A stretch of 64,000 nucleotides of DNA from Chromatiaceae bacterium (GTDB taxonomy: Bacteria > Pseudomonadota > Gammaproteobacteria > Chromatiales > Chromatiaceae): contig JADKCI010000004.1 of the NCBI GenBank assembly GCA_016714645.1, forward strand, positions 952,575 to 1,016,574, written 5' to 3'. Positions within the stretch are counted from its first letter, which is position 1, and each line of letters begins with the position of its first letter. Positions 9,505 through 18,780 of the stretch are shown piece by piece. The position numbers and the translations under genes were made by a program. Under the pieces are notes generated by a model, which worked only from the letters and a program-made list of their open reading frames with translations, did not search any database and was not told where the DNA came from.

Positions 9505-10419
9505 ATGTCGGATGATTTGAAGAACCCTGAATTTGTGGAATATCGCGGTCAGCAGGTCAGACTGACGGAGCTGATGGACGATTACCGTAACATGCGCAAT
9601 AAGTTAGCGCAGAGTAAGAGCGAAAACCGCAGTTCCGTGGTGCGTCGGCGCCAGGAGAAGAGCCTCAAGCCTTACCAGGCTGAGCTGATCCGGTTGCAGA
9701 AGTATCTCGAAGAAACCAAGACGCGCATGATCATCGTCTTCGAGGGCCGGGACGCGGCGGGCAAGGGGGGCACCATTCGCCGCGTTTCCCGCTATATGAA
9801 CGAGAAACGCTACCGCCTCGTCGCCCTCGGCAAGCCCACCGAGGAGCAGCGCCACCAGTGGTTCTTCCAGCGTTACGTGGCTCAGTTCCCCACGGGGGGC
9901 GAGGTCGTGCTCTTCGATCGTAGCTGGTACAACCGCGCCGTGGTGGAACCCATTTTTGGCTTCTGCTCCGATCAGGAGTACCAGAATTTCATGTACGGGG
10001 TGGTGGGCTTCGAGAAGGATCTGGTCCGCCAGGGTACCATTCTGGTCAAGCTCTATTTCAGCGTCACCAAGGACGAACAGTCCCGCCGTTTCGAACGGCG
10101 CAAGACGGACCCCCTGCGTCAGTGGAAGCTGTCGGAGATCGATGCCCAGGCCCAGGATCGCTGGGACGACTTCACCCGCCAGAAGTACGAAATGATCAAG
10201 CGCACCCACGCGGCTCATGCCCCCTGGACCATCATCCGCTCCAATAATAAGTATCGCGCCCGCATCAATGCCATGAAGGTGATCCTGAACGCGGTGCCCT
10301 ACGCGCGCTTAAATAAGGAACTGGACTTTGTGCCGGATCCCGAGATCGTCATCTCCGGTGCCCGGGAACTGGAGATCATGGAGGCCCAGGCCCTGCGCGA
10401 GGGTCGCTTTACCGGCTAA
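9505..10419 (+). CDS. ppk2: Polyphosphate kinase 2
   Basis: A 304-residue PPK2-family kinase transferring phosphate between polyphosphate and nucleoside diphosphates. Walker A is FEGRDAAGKGG (80-90), Walker B is LFDRSWYNRA with D138, and the lid region contains arginine-rich SRRFERRKTDP. Length and sequence suit the one-domain PPK2 class. A GAGG ribosome-binding site lies 8-11 bases before the ATG, and an AT-rich stretch (TTAAAATATAT near 9452-9465) may be its promoter. The glycogen genes follow 85 bases downstream, so phosphate and carbon reserves may be co-regulated; that is inference. Confidence 0.93.
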   Translation: MSDDLKNPEFVEYRGQQVRLTELMDDYRNMRNKLAQSKSENRSSVVRRRQEKSLKPYQAELIRLQKYLEETKTRMIIVFEGRDAAGKGGTIRRVSRYMNEKRYRLVALGKPTEEQRHQWFFQRYVAQFPTGGEVVLFDRSWYNRAVVEPIFGFCSDQEYQNFMYGVVGFEKDLVRQGTILVKLYFSVTKDEQSRRFERRKTDPLRQWKLSEIDAQAQDRWDDFTRQKYEMIKRTHAAHAPWTIIRSNNKYRARINAMKVILNAVPYARLNKELDFVPDPEIVISGARELEIMEAQALREGRFTG

Positions 10420-10504
10420 CCGGCGTCCGACGGGCCACCCCGCCTCCCGGGGTCGGCCCTTCGGGGTCCCGCTTTTCCTGTCTTCCTGTTCCGATGAACT
10501 TCCC

Positions 10505-12589
10505 ATGACCCTAGGTCCCTTCACCACCCTGCCTGGCCGGCGCTATCCCCCGGGGGCGAGCCTGGAACCCGAGGGGGTCAATTTCTCGATCTTCAGCCGC
10601 CACGCCACCGGCGTCGAACTCCTCCTTTACGCGGGCCATGACAGCCCGGAACCCTTCCAGGTCATCCGCCTGGACCCCGAGATCAATCACACCTTCTTCT
10701 CCTGGCACCTGCTGGTGGTGGGGCTGCCCGTTGGCACTCATTTTACCTGGCGCCTGGAGGGTCACCATGATCCCCGTGGTCGGGGTTTGCACTTTGATGC
10801 CCGGGTCGAACTCCTGGAACCCTGCGCGCGGGCGGTCAACCCGGCGGGCTGGGATCGCTGGCGGCGCCTGCGGCAAGGCGTTTTGCCCCATGACTCGCCC
10901 CGGGCCATGGTCATTGGCGACGACTATGACTGGCAGGGGGATGCCCCCCTCCGCCTGCCCCCGGAGGAGATGGTCATCTACGAGCTGCACGTCGGTGGCT
11001 TCACCCGTCACCCATCCTCGGGGGTGCGGCACCCGGGCACCTTTTTGGGGCTGATCGAAAAGATCCCCTACCTCCAGTCCCTCGGCATCACCCACGTCGA
11101 GTTGATGCCGGTCATGGCCTTCGATGATCAGGATGTACCCCCCGGGGTGCGGGATCTGGGCCTGGGCAATTTTTGGGGCTACAGCACCCACAGCTTCTAT
11201 TCCCCTCACCCGGGCTATTGCGTGACCCCCGAGGCCGGGACCCATCGCGACGAATTCCGGGACATGGTCAAAGCCCTGCATGGGGCGGGGATCGGCGTCA
11301 TCCTAGATGTGGTCTTCAATCACACGGCGGAGGGCGGGGCCGATGGGCCTGTCCTTAATTTCAAGGGATTTGGCAACGAGACCTTTTATCTGCTCGACAG
11401 CATCGACAAGGGTCGCTACCTGGACTTCACCGGTTGCGGTAATACCCTCAACGCCAATCACCCCCTGGTGTCGCGCTTCATCATCGATTGCCTGGAGTAC
11501 TGGGTGCGGGCCATGCACGTGGATGGCTTCCGCTTTGATCTGGCCAGCGCCCTGGCAAGGGGGGAGGATGGCCAGCCCATGCATAATCCGCCCCTCCTCT
11601 GGGGCATCGAGTTTTCCGACGTGCTGGCCCACACCGAGATCATCGCCGAGGCCTGGGACGCCGCCGGTCTCTACCAGGTCGGGAGCTTTCCCGGTTACCG
11701 CTGGATGGAGTGGAATGGCCGCTATCGCGACAGTGTGCGGCGCTTCGTCCGGGGTGACGGCGGCCTTATCGGCGAGGTGGCGAGCCGCATCACCGGTAGC
11801 AGCGACCTCTACCAGGCTAATCAGCGCCTACCGATCAACAGCATCAACTTCGTCACCTGCCATGACGGCTTCACCCTCTGGGACCTGGTCAGTTATGACC
11901 GTAAACACAACGAGGCCAATGGCGAGGCCGCCCGGGATGGCAGCGACGAGAACCTGAGTTGGAACTGTGGAAGCGAGGGCGAGACCCGGGACGAGGCCAT
12001 TCTTGCCTTGCGTCGGCGTCAGGCCCGCAACCTGATGGCCATCCTCTTCCTCAGCCAGGGTATCCCCATGATCCTGGCCGGTGACGAGGTGTTGCGGACC
12101 CAGGGCGGCAATAACAATGCCTGGTGCCAGGACAACCCGGTTGGCTGGTTTGACTGGGCCCAGGTCGTGACGCATGACCCCATGCGCCGTTTCGTCGCGG
12201 GGCTGGTGGCGCTGCGTAAGCGTCACCCGAGCCTGCGGCGGCGGCGTTTCCTGACCGGCCGTCCCCGACGGGAGGGCGTCAGGCCGGATATCGCCTGGCA
12301 GGGCGCCGACGGTCAGCCCCCCCATTGGGAGGGGCCCGAGGGCCATTGTCTGGGATTCACCCTGGCGCGGGTCGAGGCGGATGAGGACGATCTGTGCACC
12401 CTGCTCAACATGGGCGGCGTGGGCCGGAATTTTCGTCTCTCCAGTCTGCCGGGCCGTGCCTGGCATAAGGTCCTGGATACGGGCCAACCCCCGGGCGCGG
12501 ATCTGGTACCCGCTCGGGAACAGGTGCCGCTGCATCGGGATGAACTCTATTTAGAGCCCCATAGCCTGGTGGTGCTCGAGGGTCGATGA
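10505..12589 (+). CDS. glgX: Glycogen debranching enzyme GlgX
   Basis: A 694-residue GH13 isoamylase-type enzyme that removes alpha-1,6 branches from glycogen. An amino-terminal CBM48-like domain (GVNFSIFSRHATGVELLLY) is followed by the catalytic barrel: DVVFNHT, the nucleophile D345 in VDGFRFD, the acid/base E382 in IIAEAWD, and the third Asp in VTCHDGFTL. The LNMGG segment near the end marks the C-terminal beta domain. The ATG at 10505 is chosen because the open frame upstream overlaps ppk2 and has no family similarity. It opens a same-strand run with the DUF4912 protein, a GH57 enzyme and glgA. Confidence 0.94.
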   Translation: MTLGPFTTLPGRRYPPGASLEPEGVNFSIFSRHATGVELLLYAGHDSPEPFQVIRLDPEINHTFFSWHLLVVGLPVGTHFTWRLEGHHDPRGRGLHFDARVELLEPCARAVNPAGWDRWRRLRQGVLPHDSPRAMVIGDDYDWQGDAPLRLPPEEMVIYELHVGGFTRHPSSGVRHPGTFLGLIEKIPYLQSLGITHVELMPVMAFDDQDVPPGVRDLGLGNFWGYSTHSFYSPHPGYCVTPEAGTHRDEFRDMVKALHGAGIGVILDVVFNHTAEGGADGPVLNFKGFGNETFYLLDSIDKGRYLDFTGCGNTLNANHPLVSRFIIDCLEYWVRAMHVDGFRFDLASALARGEDGQPMHNPPLLWGIEFSDVLAHTEIIAEAWDAAGLYQVGSFPGYRWMEWNGRYRDSVRRFVRGDGGLIGEVASRITGSSDLYQANQRLPINSINFVTCHDGFTLWDLVSYDRKHNEANGEAARDGSDENLSWNCGSEGETRDEAILALRRRQARNLMAILFLSQGIPMILAGDEVLRTQGGNNNAWCQDNPVGWFDWAQVVTHDPMRRFVAGLVALRKRHPSLRRRRFLTGRPRREGVRPDIAWQGADGQPPHWEGPEGHCLGFTLARVEADEDDLCTLLNMGGVGRNFRLSSLPGRAWHKVLDTGQPPGADLVPAREQVPLHRDELYLEPHSLVVLEGR

Positions 12590-12590
12590 G

Positions 12591-12623
12591 CACCGTCCGC
12601 CGGGGTGGTCCGGCGGCACGGTG
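12591..12623 (+). terminator. GC-rich hairpin after glgX
   Basis: An inverted repeat just after the glgX stop: CCGCCGG (12597-12603) pairs with CCGGCGG (12610-12616), extended by CACCGT/CACGGTG with one bulge. No T tract follows, so it may be an attenuating or RNA-stabilising stem rather than a full intrinsic terminator. Confidence 0.4.
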
Positions 12624-12779
12624 AGACCTTGCGGTGGAAGGGGGCGAAATCGCCCGTCGCCTGAGCTAGAATCCGACCTTTGTCGCCGCCGGTCCTGGGC
12701 GCCGGCACCTTACGCCAGCAGCGGGTTCGAGTCATGACCGGTATCTTCCTTGCCATGCGATTACGCGGACAGCGCCTGA

Positions 12780-13811
12780 ATGCCTGAGACCCCCAGGGGT
12801 GACTGGGCGCCGGATCGGCTCCGCGCGGTGGCCGCGGGCATCGAGCGCGAGTTCCCGCTGACGTCCCGCCGCACCCTGCTTAGTCTCTTTGATCTCGACC
12901 CCGACCAGTTGCAGGCCCAGTGGCAGGTGGAGTCAGGACAACTGGCGCTGGTCCGGGGCGCCTTCCCCGTGGGGCTGGGGGGTATCCATCAACGGCTGCG
13001 GCTGTTACGGGAGGATGCGGGGCAGCTGGAGGTCGCGGCCCTGTCCCTGCCGGCTGGCGAGTTGGATGCTCAGGGTGTGGCCCGCTTCCTGGTGAGCGGC
13101 GGTCCCGGTGTCCTCTACCGGGCCGAGTTGGGCCTCGCCACCCCGGAGGGCGGCTGGATCCTGTTGGCGCGATCCAATCTGGCGACCCTGCCCCCGCGTC
13201 CCTTACGGGTGACCCCACCCCGGCCCGCCGGGTTCACCGGGGACCAGGAGGAGGCCGGGGCGGAGGTGCGTCCGCCGCCCTCGACTCCAGCCCCGGCCGA
13301 GGAGGAGACCTCTCCTCCTTGTGACCCGACCCTGGTGGATCTGGGCCGGGTGCTGGAGCCGGAATTTCCCCAGCCACCGATTCTGGCAACCCCCTCCGCC
13401 GATGAGGGTTACCAGCCCATTGGCGCCCCTCGGTCAAGGCCCGCTAGCGGGCCCAAGGTCCCGCCCCTGGTCATAGCCTGGGATCCGCCGTCGGGGCCAG
13501 GCCCCTTACCGCCCGCCCGCCCGGCGGCGCCTCTGGCGCACCTGGCGGCGGTGGCGCCCGTGAAGGGGTCCGCGGAGCCGCCTGCGAGCGCCGGCCAGAC
13601 CTCCCCCCTCCTGGCTACCTTCGATCCGCGCGGCACCCGCTCCAGCCCCGGTTCCTCCTCCACCTCGCCCGTTTCCCCGTCGGGCGCCTGGGCAGATCCG
13701 GGCGTGGGGGGCCTGGGTGCCCACTTCTGGCTTTTTGCCTACCCACTCGAGGCCCCTTCTTCCGCCGCGGGTTCCATCCCCCGCCCGACGGGCCCCCTCC
13801 CAGCCCGATAG
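12780..13811 (+). CDS. DUF4912-domain protein
   Basis: A 343-residue protein. Residues about 10-140 resemble the DUF4912 family: LVRGAFPVGLGGIHQRLRLL, then a segment (YRAELGLATPEGGWILLARSN, near 117) typical of proteins found beside alpha-glucan enzymes. The rest is a long Pro/Ala/Ser-rich, probably disordered tail with no recognisable domain. The stop lies 3 bases before the GTG of the GH57 gene, so the two are almost certainly co-transcribed. Family role is unproven; binding or guiding glucan enzymes is inferred from context. Confidence 0.75.
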   Translation: MPETPRGDWAPDRLRAVAAGIEREFPLTSRRTLLSLFDLDPDQLQAQWQVESGQLALVRGAFPVGLGGIHQRLRLLREDAGQLEVAALSLPAGELDAQGVARFLVSGGPGVLYRAELGLATPEGGWILLARSNLATLPPRPLRVTPPRPAGFTGDQEEAGAEVRPPPSTPAPAEEETSPPCDPTLVDLGRVLEPEFPQPPILATPSADEGYQPIGAPRSRPASGPKVPPLVIAWDPPSGPGPLPPARPAAPLAHLAAVAPVKGSAEPPASAGQTSPLLATFDPRGTRSSPGSSSTSPVSPSGAWADPGVGGLGAHFWLFAYPLEAPSSAAGSIPRPTGPLPAR

Positions 13812-13814
13812 GCC

Positions 13815-15392
13815 GTGACTCCCCCCGCTCAGTTGGCTCTGGTGCTCCACGCCCATCTGCCCTATGTCCGGCATCCGGAACAGGTGCGCAGTCTGGAAGA
13901 AAACTGGCTGTACGAGGCCATCGCCGACTGCTATTTGCCGCTGCTTGGGGTCCTGGAGGCCGCGCGGGCCCGGGGCAGTCCCTGCCGTCTCACCCTGTCG
14001 CTTTCTCCCACCCTCCTGTCCATGCTGGCGGATCCGAGTCTGCCCGACCGCTTCCTGGACTATCTGGATCGCCGTCTGCGGCTGTGCGCCGGCGAACCCA
14101 CCCGCCCGCGCGATCCGTGCCAGCACTGGCTGACGCGCTGGTATGAGCGCCAATTCCGGGCGCGGCGGCGCCAGTTTCTCGATGGCCTGGGCGCCGACCT
14201 CATCGGCGCCTGGACGCGCTTGAGCGACGATCACCAGGTGGAACTGATCACCACGGCCGCCACCCATGGCTATCCGCCCCTCCTGCGCCCGCATCCGGGT
14301 GCCGTCCGGGGCCAGATCCGGGTCGGGCGGGATGCCTTCACCGCCCTGATGGGCCAGGCCCCCGCCGGGCTCTGGCTACCGGAGTGTGGCTATTATCCGG
14401 GCCTGGAGACCGAGATCGCCGCCGCGGGTTATGGCTACAGCCTGCTCGAGGCCCATGGGCTCCAGCAGGGTCAGCCGCGCCCGCCCTGGGGGGTCTATGC
14501 CCCGGTAGTGGCGGGGGGCGTTGCCTTCTTTGGCCGCGATCCCGACTCGGCCCATGAGGTCTGGAGCCGCGAGGCTGGCTACCCTGCTCACCCCGATTAC
14601 CGGGAGTATTACGCCGACCTGGGCTTTGCTGGCCCTTCGGAGGCCCTGGCCGATTTCCTGCCCCCGGGGGTGGCCGCGGGGCCCACGGGGATCAAATATC
14701 ATCGGGTTACAGGTGGCGTGGGACCCAAGGCGCTGTATGACCCCGCACGCGCCACCCGTCGGGCGGTCCAGGATGCGCGGTCCTTCGTCGCTCGGCGGCG
14801 TCGGGTCATCGCCCGCCTGCCCCCCAGTGGGCGGCCTCCGCTGATTGTCGCCCCCTTTGACGCGGAACTCTTTGGCCACTGGTGGTACGAGGGCCCCCTG
14901 TTTCTGGATGCCCTGATCCGGGAACTGGAGGTCAGCGAGGACCTGGTGATGGTGAGCCTTGGCCAGCATCTTGCGGACCATGGCGCCGCCGGGACCTGTC
15001 GCGTCGCCGCTTCCAGTTGGGGCGAGGGTGGCTATAATGGCACCTGGCTGAGGCCCGAGACCGCTTGGGTCCATCTGCAATTGCAGCAGGCGGCGGTCGA
15101 ATTTCAGGCCTTGCGCCGTACCCATGGCGCCGCGCCGGTTACCAGCCCAAGGGGGCGTCTGCTCCGGCAGGCGGCCCGCTCCCTCCTGCTCGCCCAAGGT
15201 TCGGACTGGACCTTTCACCTGGGTCGTGGCGGTGGCAGCCCCTATGCCGAGGCCCGTCTGCGCGCCCATCTGGCGCGCTTCGCCTTTCTCGCCGATGCCC
15301 TGCGGCGGGGGCTGGACCCGGGTGAGCGCCTGGTGGGCCTGGAGCTGATGGATGGCATCTTTCCCGATCTGGATCCGGGCCACTTCGGCTAA
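13815..15392 (+). CDS. GH57 1,4-alpha-glucan branching enzyme
   Basis: A 525-residue GH57 glycoside hydrolase with the DUF1957-type C-terminal domain, the form that acts as a branching enzyme. The amino terminus LALVLHAHLPYVRHPE is the first conserved region, the nucleophile is E190 in WLPECGYYPG, and the acid is D349 in FDAELFGHWWYEG. It starts at GTG, 3 bases after the DUF4912 gene, and precedes glgA by 26 bases. Together with GlgX and GlgA it supplies chain elongation, branching and debranching of glycogen; a GH13 GlgB is not in the window, so this enzyme may be the main brancher. Confidence 0.9.
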   Translation: MTPPAQLALVLHAHLPYVRHPEQVRSLEENWLYEAIADCYLPLLGVLEAARARGSPCRLTLSLSPTLLSMLADPSLPDRFLDYLDRRLRLCAGEPTRPRDPCQHWLTRWYERQFRARRRQFLDGLGADLIGAWTRLSDDHQVELITTAATHGYPPLLRPHPGAVRGQIRVGRDAFTALMGQAPAGLWLPECGYYPGLETEIAAAGYGYSLLEAHGLQQGQPRPPWGVYAPVVAGGVAFFGRDPDSAHEVWSREAGYPAHPDYREYYADLGFAGPSEALADFLPPGVAAGPTGIKYHRVTGGVGPKALYDPARATRRAVQDARSFVARRRRVIARLPPSGRPPLIVAPFDAELFGHWWYEGPLFLDALIRELEVSEDLVMVSLGQHLADHGAAGTCRVAASSWGEGGYNGTWLRPETAWVHLQLQQAAVEFQALRRTHGAAPVTSPRGRLLRQAARSLLLAQGSDWTFHLGRGGGSPYAEARLRAHLARFAFLADALRRGLDPGERLVGLELMDGIFPDLDPGHFG

Positions 15393-15418
15393 CCCCTTAC
15401 AATCTGGAGGTCTTTTTT

Positions 15419-16903
15419 GTGTATATCGTCATGGCCAGCGCCGAATGCGCCCCCGTGGCCAAGGCCGGTGGGCTGGGGGATTTCGTCCAGGGGCTGGCCC
15501 GGGAACTGGTGCGAGCGGGGCATCGGGTCGAGGTCCTGCTGCCTAAGTACGACTGCCTGTGCCTGGAGGCGATCGTCGGGCTGGAAATGGCCTACCCCGA
15601 TCTCTGGGTGCCCTTTTACGAACAGGGATTTCCCTGCGACCTCTATCAGGGCCAGGTGGATGGCATCGACTGCTGGTTTATCGACCCCCATTCGCCCCAG
15701 GACTTTTTTAACCGGGGCGTCATTCATGGCGAGTCGGACGACGCGGACCGCTTTACCTTTTATGCCAGGGCCCTGCTGGAGTTTCTCCATCAGTCCGGGC
15801 GCCACCCGGACGTCATCCACTGCAATGACTGGCATACCGGGCTCATTCCGGTGCTGCTCTACGAGACCTACCAGGCCCTGGGCCTGAACCGAACCCGGGT
15901 CTGCTACACCCTGCACAACCTGGGACACCAGGGCTGGGTGGGCGAATATGTCCTGCATCAGGCGGGTCTGGATGCGCGGCGCCTCATGACCCTGGACCGC
16001 TTGCGCGACCCGGGCAACCCCCATACCGTCAATCCGATGAAGGGCGGTATCGTCTATGCCAACGCTGTTACCACGGTCTCGCCTCGCTATGCCTGGGAAA
16101 TTCAGTCCACGGAGCAGGGCATGGGACTCCAGGAGACCCTGCGTCGCCACGGCCACAAGTTCAGCGGTATCCTCAATGGCATCGATTACGATTCCTGGAA
16201 CCCGCTGACCGATAAGCACCTGCCCTATGCCTATGGCCCGGAGAACCTGCCGGACAAGGCCCGTAACAAGCAGGCCCTGCGCCAGCGCCTGGGCCTGGCC
16301 GAGGCCGCCAAGCCCCTCATCGCCGTGGTCAGCCGGCTGGACGCCCAAAAGGGGGTGGAACTGATCCGCCACGCCATCCTCCATGGCCTGGAACGGGGTG
16401 CTCAAACGCTACTGCTGGGCAGTGCCCAGGACCCCATCCTGGATGCCTACTTCCGCGTGCTGCAGCGGGAGACGGTGGCTAATCCGGACTGCCACCTGAA
16501 ACTGGGCTACGACGAGGACCTGGCCCACCTCATTTACGCGGCGGCGGATATCATGGTCATCCCCAGCGTCTATGAGCCGTGCGGCCTCACCCAGATGATC
16601 GCCATGCGCTATGGGGTGGTACCGGTAGTCAGGCGCGTGGGTGGTCTGGCGGACACGGTCTTCGATGCCAACCATTCGGACAAGCCCTTCGCGGAGCGCA
16701 ATGGCTATGTCTTTGACGACCGGACCCCGGAGGCCCTGGAATCCGCCCTGGATCGCGCCTTGGGGCTCTGGTTTGACTATCCGGAATACTTTCGGCAGTT
16801 GCGTCTCAATGGCATGGCCATGGATAACTCCTGGGCCCGGCCCGCGCGCCAATATCTCGATATCTTTGAAAAAATCCGGGCCCAGGCCCCGGATGTTCCC
16901 TGA
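15419..16903 (+). CDS. glgA: Glycogen synthase
   Basis: A 494-residue GT5 starch/glycogen synthase. The amino-terminal ADP-glucose motif reads KAGGLGD (about residues 15-21), and the carboxy-terminal catalytic loop contains SVYEPCGLTQMIAM with the conserved E-x7-type sequence of retaining GT-B enzymes. The start is GTG, supported by CTGGAGG about 9 bases upstream; the ATG four codons later is less well placed. Length is close to the usual 470-500 residues. It ends the ppk2-glgX-DUF4912-GH57-glgA run. Confidence 0.95.
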   Translation: MYIVMASAECAPVAKAGGLGDFVQGLARELVRAGHRVEVLLPKYDCLCLEAIVGLEMAYPDLWVPFYEQGFPCDLYQGQVDGIDCWFIDPHSPQDFFNRGVIHGESDDADRFTFYARALLEFLHQSGRHPDVIHCNDWHTGLIPVLLYETYQALGLNRTRVCYTLHNLGHQGWVGEYVLHQAGLDARRLMTLDRLRDPGNPHTVNPMKGGIVYANAVTTVSPRYAWEIQSTEQGMGLQETLRRHGHKFSGILNGIDYDSWNPLTDKHLPYAYGPENLPDKARNKQALRQRLGLAEAAKPLIAVVSRLDAQKGVELIRHAILHGLERGAQTLLLGSAQDPILDAYFRVLQRETVANPDCHLKLGYDEDLAHLIYAAADIMVIPSVYEPCGLTQMIAMRYGVVPVVRRVGGLADTVFDANHSDKPFAERNGYVFDDRTPEALESALDRALGLWFDYPEYFRQLRLNGMAMDNSWARPARQYLDIFEKIRAQAPDVP

Positions 16904-16963
16904 TGAAATCCCCGCGGGCTCCGGGCACCCGGCCCCCGGAACCTCTTTGCTCCAGGCCCCGCC

Positions 16964-17752
16964 ATGCCGTCTGACCGACCTATCGGCGTCTTCGATTCCG
17001 GCGTGGGGGGACTCAGCGTCCTGCGCGAGATCCGGCGCGAACTTCCGGACGAGGATCTGCTGTACGTGGCGGATTCGGCGCATGCCCCCTATGGTGACCA
17101 ACCCCTGGCGGCCATCGAGGCCCGCGCCATCGCCATCGCCGAATTTCTGCTGGAGCGTGACGCCAAGGCCCTGGTGGTGGCCTGCAATACCGCCACCGGC
17201 GCCGCGGCCAGGCTGTTGCGCGCCCGTTATGCGGTGCCCGTGATCGCCATGGAGCCTGCCCTCAAGCCAGCGGTGGCCCGGAGTCGCTCGGGGGTGGTGG
17301 GGGTGCTGGCCACCCGCCAGACCCTGGCCAGCGAGAAGTTCTCTCATCTGGTGGCGAATCACGGCGGCGCCGAGGTTCTGACCCAGGCCTGTCCCGGCCT
17401 GGTGGAGCGCGTCGAGGCCGGGGATCTGGACGGGGAGGGGACCCGCGCCCTGTTGGCCGGCTATCTCGTGCCCCTCCTGTCCCGAGGCGCGGATACCCTG
17501 GTGCTGGGCTGTACCCACTATCCGCACCTGGCGCCCCTGATCAGGGATCTGGCGGGTCCCGAGGTCCAGGTGTTGGACTCGGGCCTCGCCGTCGCCCGCC
17601 AGGTCCGTCGCCGCCTGGCCGAGGCGGGCCTGCTTGCCCCACCCCGTAACGGTCGCGACTTCTTCTGGGCGAGTGGTCAACCTGCTCGAATCAGGCGGGT
17701 CATGGAAAGGCTGTGGGGGGCTGGGATCGAACTCAGAACTCTGGGGGAGTAG
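16964..17752 (+). CDS. murI: Glutamate racemase
   Basis: A 262-residue cofactor-independent racemase supplying D-glutamate for peptidoglycan. The two catalytic cysteines are C74 in VVACNTATG and C182 in LGCTHYPHL; the substrate loop IGVFDSGVGGLSVL starts at residue 7. It follows glgA by 60 bases and is convergent with ppsR, whose stop lies 10 bases away. Confidence 0.95.
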   Translation: MPSDRPIGVFDSGVGGLSVLREIRRELPDEDLLYVADSAHAPYGDQPLAAIEARAIAIAEFLLERDAKALVVACNTATGAAARLLRARYAVPVIAMEPALKPAVARSRSGVVGVLATRQTLASEKFSHLVANHGGAEVLTQACPGLVERVEAGDLDGEGTRALLAGYLVPLLSRGADTLVLGCTHYPHLAPLIRDLAGPEVQVLDSGLAVARQVRRRLAEAGLLAPPRNGRDFFWASGQPARIRRVMERLWGAGIELRTLGE

Positions 17753-17761
17753 AGCGCGGGG

Positions 17762-18589
17762 TTAGTGCCCCTCGGCGTGACGCTGTTTATTCTTGACCGC
17801 CTTGAGGATGTGGGAGGCGATCTCCTCAATGGACTGGCTGGTGGTATCCAGGACGCGGATACCCAAGCGCTGGAACATGGCCTGGGCGCGGCGGATGTCG
17901 GCCTGGCAGCGAGCCAGGGAGGCGTATTCGCTATGGGCGCGGCGCTCCTGGCGGATGAGGTGCAGCCGTTGGGCGTCGATCATGAGGCCATAGACCTTAT
18001 CCTTGGCTTCATAAATTTCCCGAGGCAGGTCCCCCTGCTCGAAGTCTTCCTCGGTGATGGGATAATTAGCCGCCATCAGACCGTAGTGCATGGCCAGGTA
18101 CAGGCAGGTGGGGGTCTTGCCGGAACGCGAGACGCCCGTCAGGACGACGTCGGCGCGTTTGAAATTATCAGGTCGCACCCCGTCATCGTTGGACATGGCA
18201 AAGTTGATGGCATCGATGCGTTGGATGTAGGAATTGGGCTCGGTGATGGCGTGGCTGCGTCCCGACTTGAGGCTGGGGGGTATCCCCAATTCCCTGCTGA
18301 TGGGCTCCATGAAAATCTCGAAGAGTTCCAGGAAGTAACCCCTACCACTCTTGATCACCCCGCGCACCCGGTCATCCAGCATGGTGCTGAAGATGATGGG
18401 CCTGGCCCCGTCGCGATCCGCCGCCTCCTGGATCAGGTCCAGCAGGGCCTTGGCGCGCAACTCCGTGTTGATGAAAGGCATGTAGACGCGTTCGAAGTCC
18501 ACGCCTTCGAATTGAGATAGCAGGCTGTGGCCAAGGGCCTCGGCAGTGATGCCAGTGCTTTCGGAGACGAAGAAGACGGTGCGTTTCAT
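17762..18589 (-). CDS. ppsR: PEP synthase regulatory protein (kinase/pyrophosphorylase)
   Basis: A 275-residue member of the DUF299 family, bifunctional enzymes that inactivate PEP synthase by ADP-dependent phosphorylation and reactivate it by phosphorolysis. The amino terminus TVFFVSESTGITAEALGHSLL and the P-loop GVSRSGKTPTCLYLA are diagnostic. ATG 18589 (MKRTVFF) is preferred over the in-frame one at 18610. The partner gene ppsA is not in the window. It sits divergently beside the hydrogenase accessory genes. Confidence 0.93.
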   Translation of the reverse strand: MKRTVFFVSESTGITAEALGHSLLSQFEGVDFERVYMPFINTELRAKALLDLIQEAADRDGARPIIFSTMLDDRVRGVIKSGRGYFLELFEIFMEPISRELGIPPSLKSGRSHAITEPNSYIQRIDAINFAMSNDDGVRPDNFKRADVVLTGVSRSGKTPTCLYLAMHYGLMAANYPITEEDFEQGDLPREIYEAKDKVYGLMIDAQRLHLIRQERRAHSEYASLARCQADIRRAQAMFQRLGIRVLDTTSQSIEEIASHILKAVKNKQRHAEGH

Positions 18590-18780
18590 GAGGGGGCTCG
18601 GTAGGTGCAACGGATGGGCCAGTCCCGCAGGGCGCGGATCGGTGTGACATTGTGACCCATGTCAATGCGGTGATGCATCTCCAAGGCCATACTAATCAGT
18701 GTTTGATGAAACGCTAATGAATCCATGGTCCCTGTCCGCTCGCCCCAAGGCGGCCCTGGCCAGGCATACGGAGCCCTACC

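Noticed and set aside
18640..18690. ATTGTGACCCATGTCAAT near the ppsR start, looking like a CRP or FNR site
   Set aside because: The inverted repeat is imperfect in the centre and matches neither consensus well.
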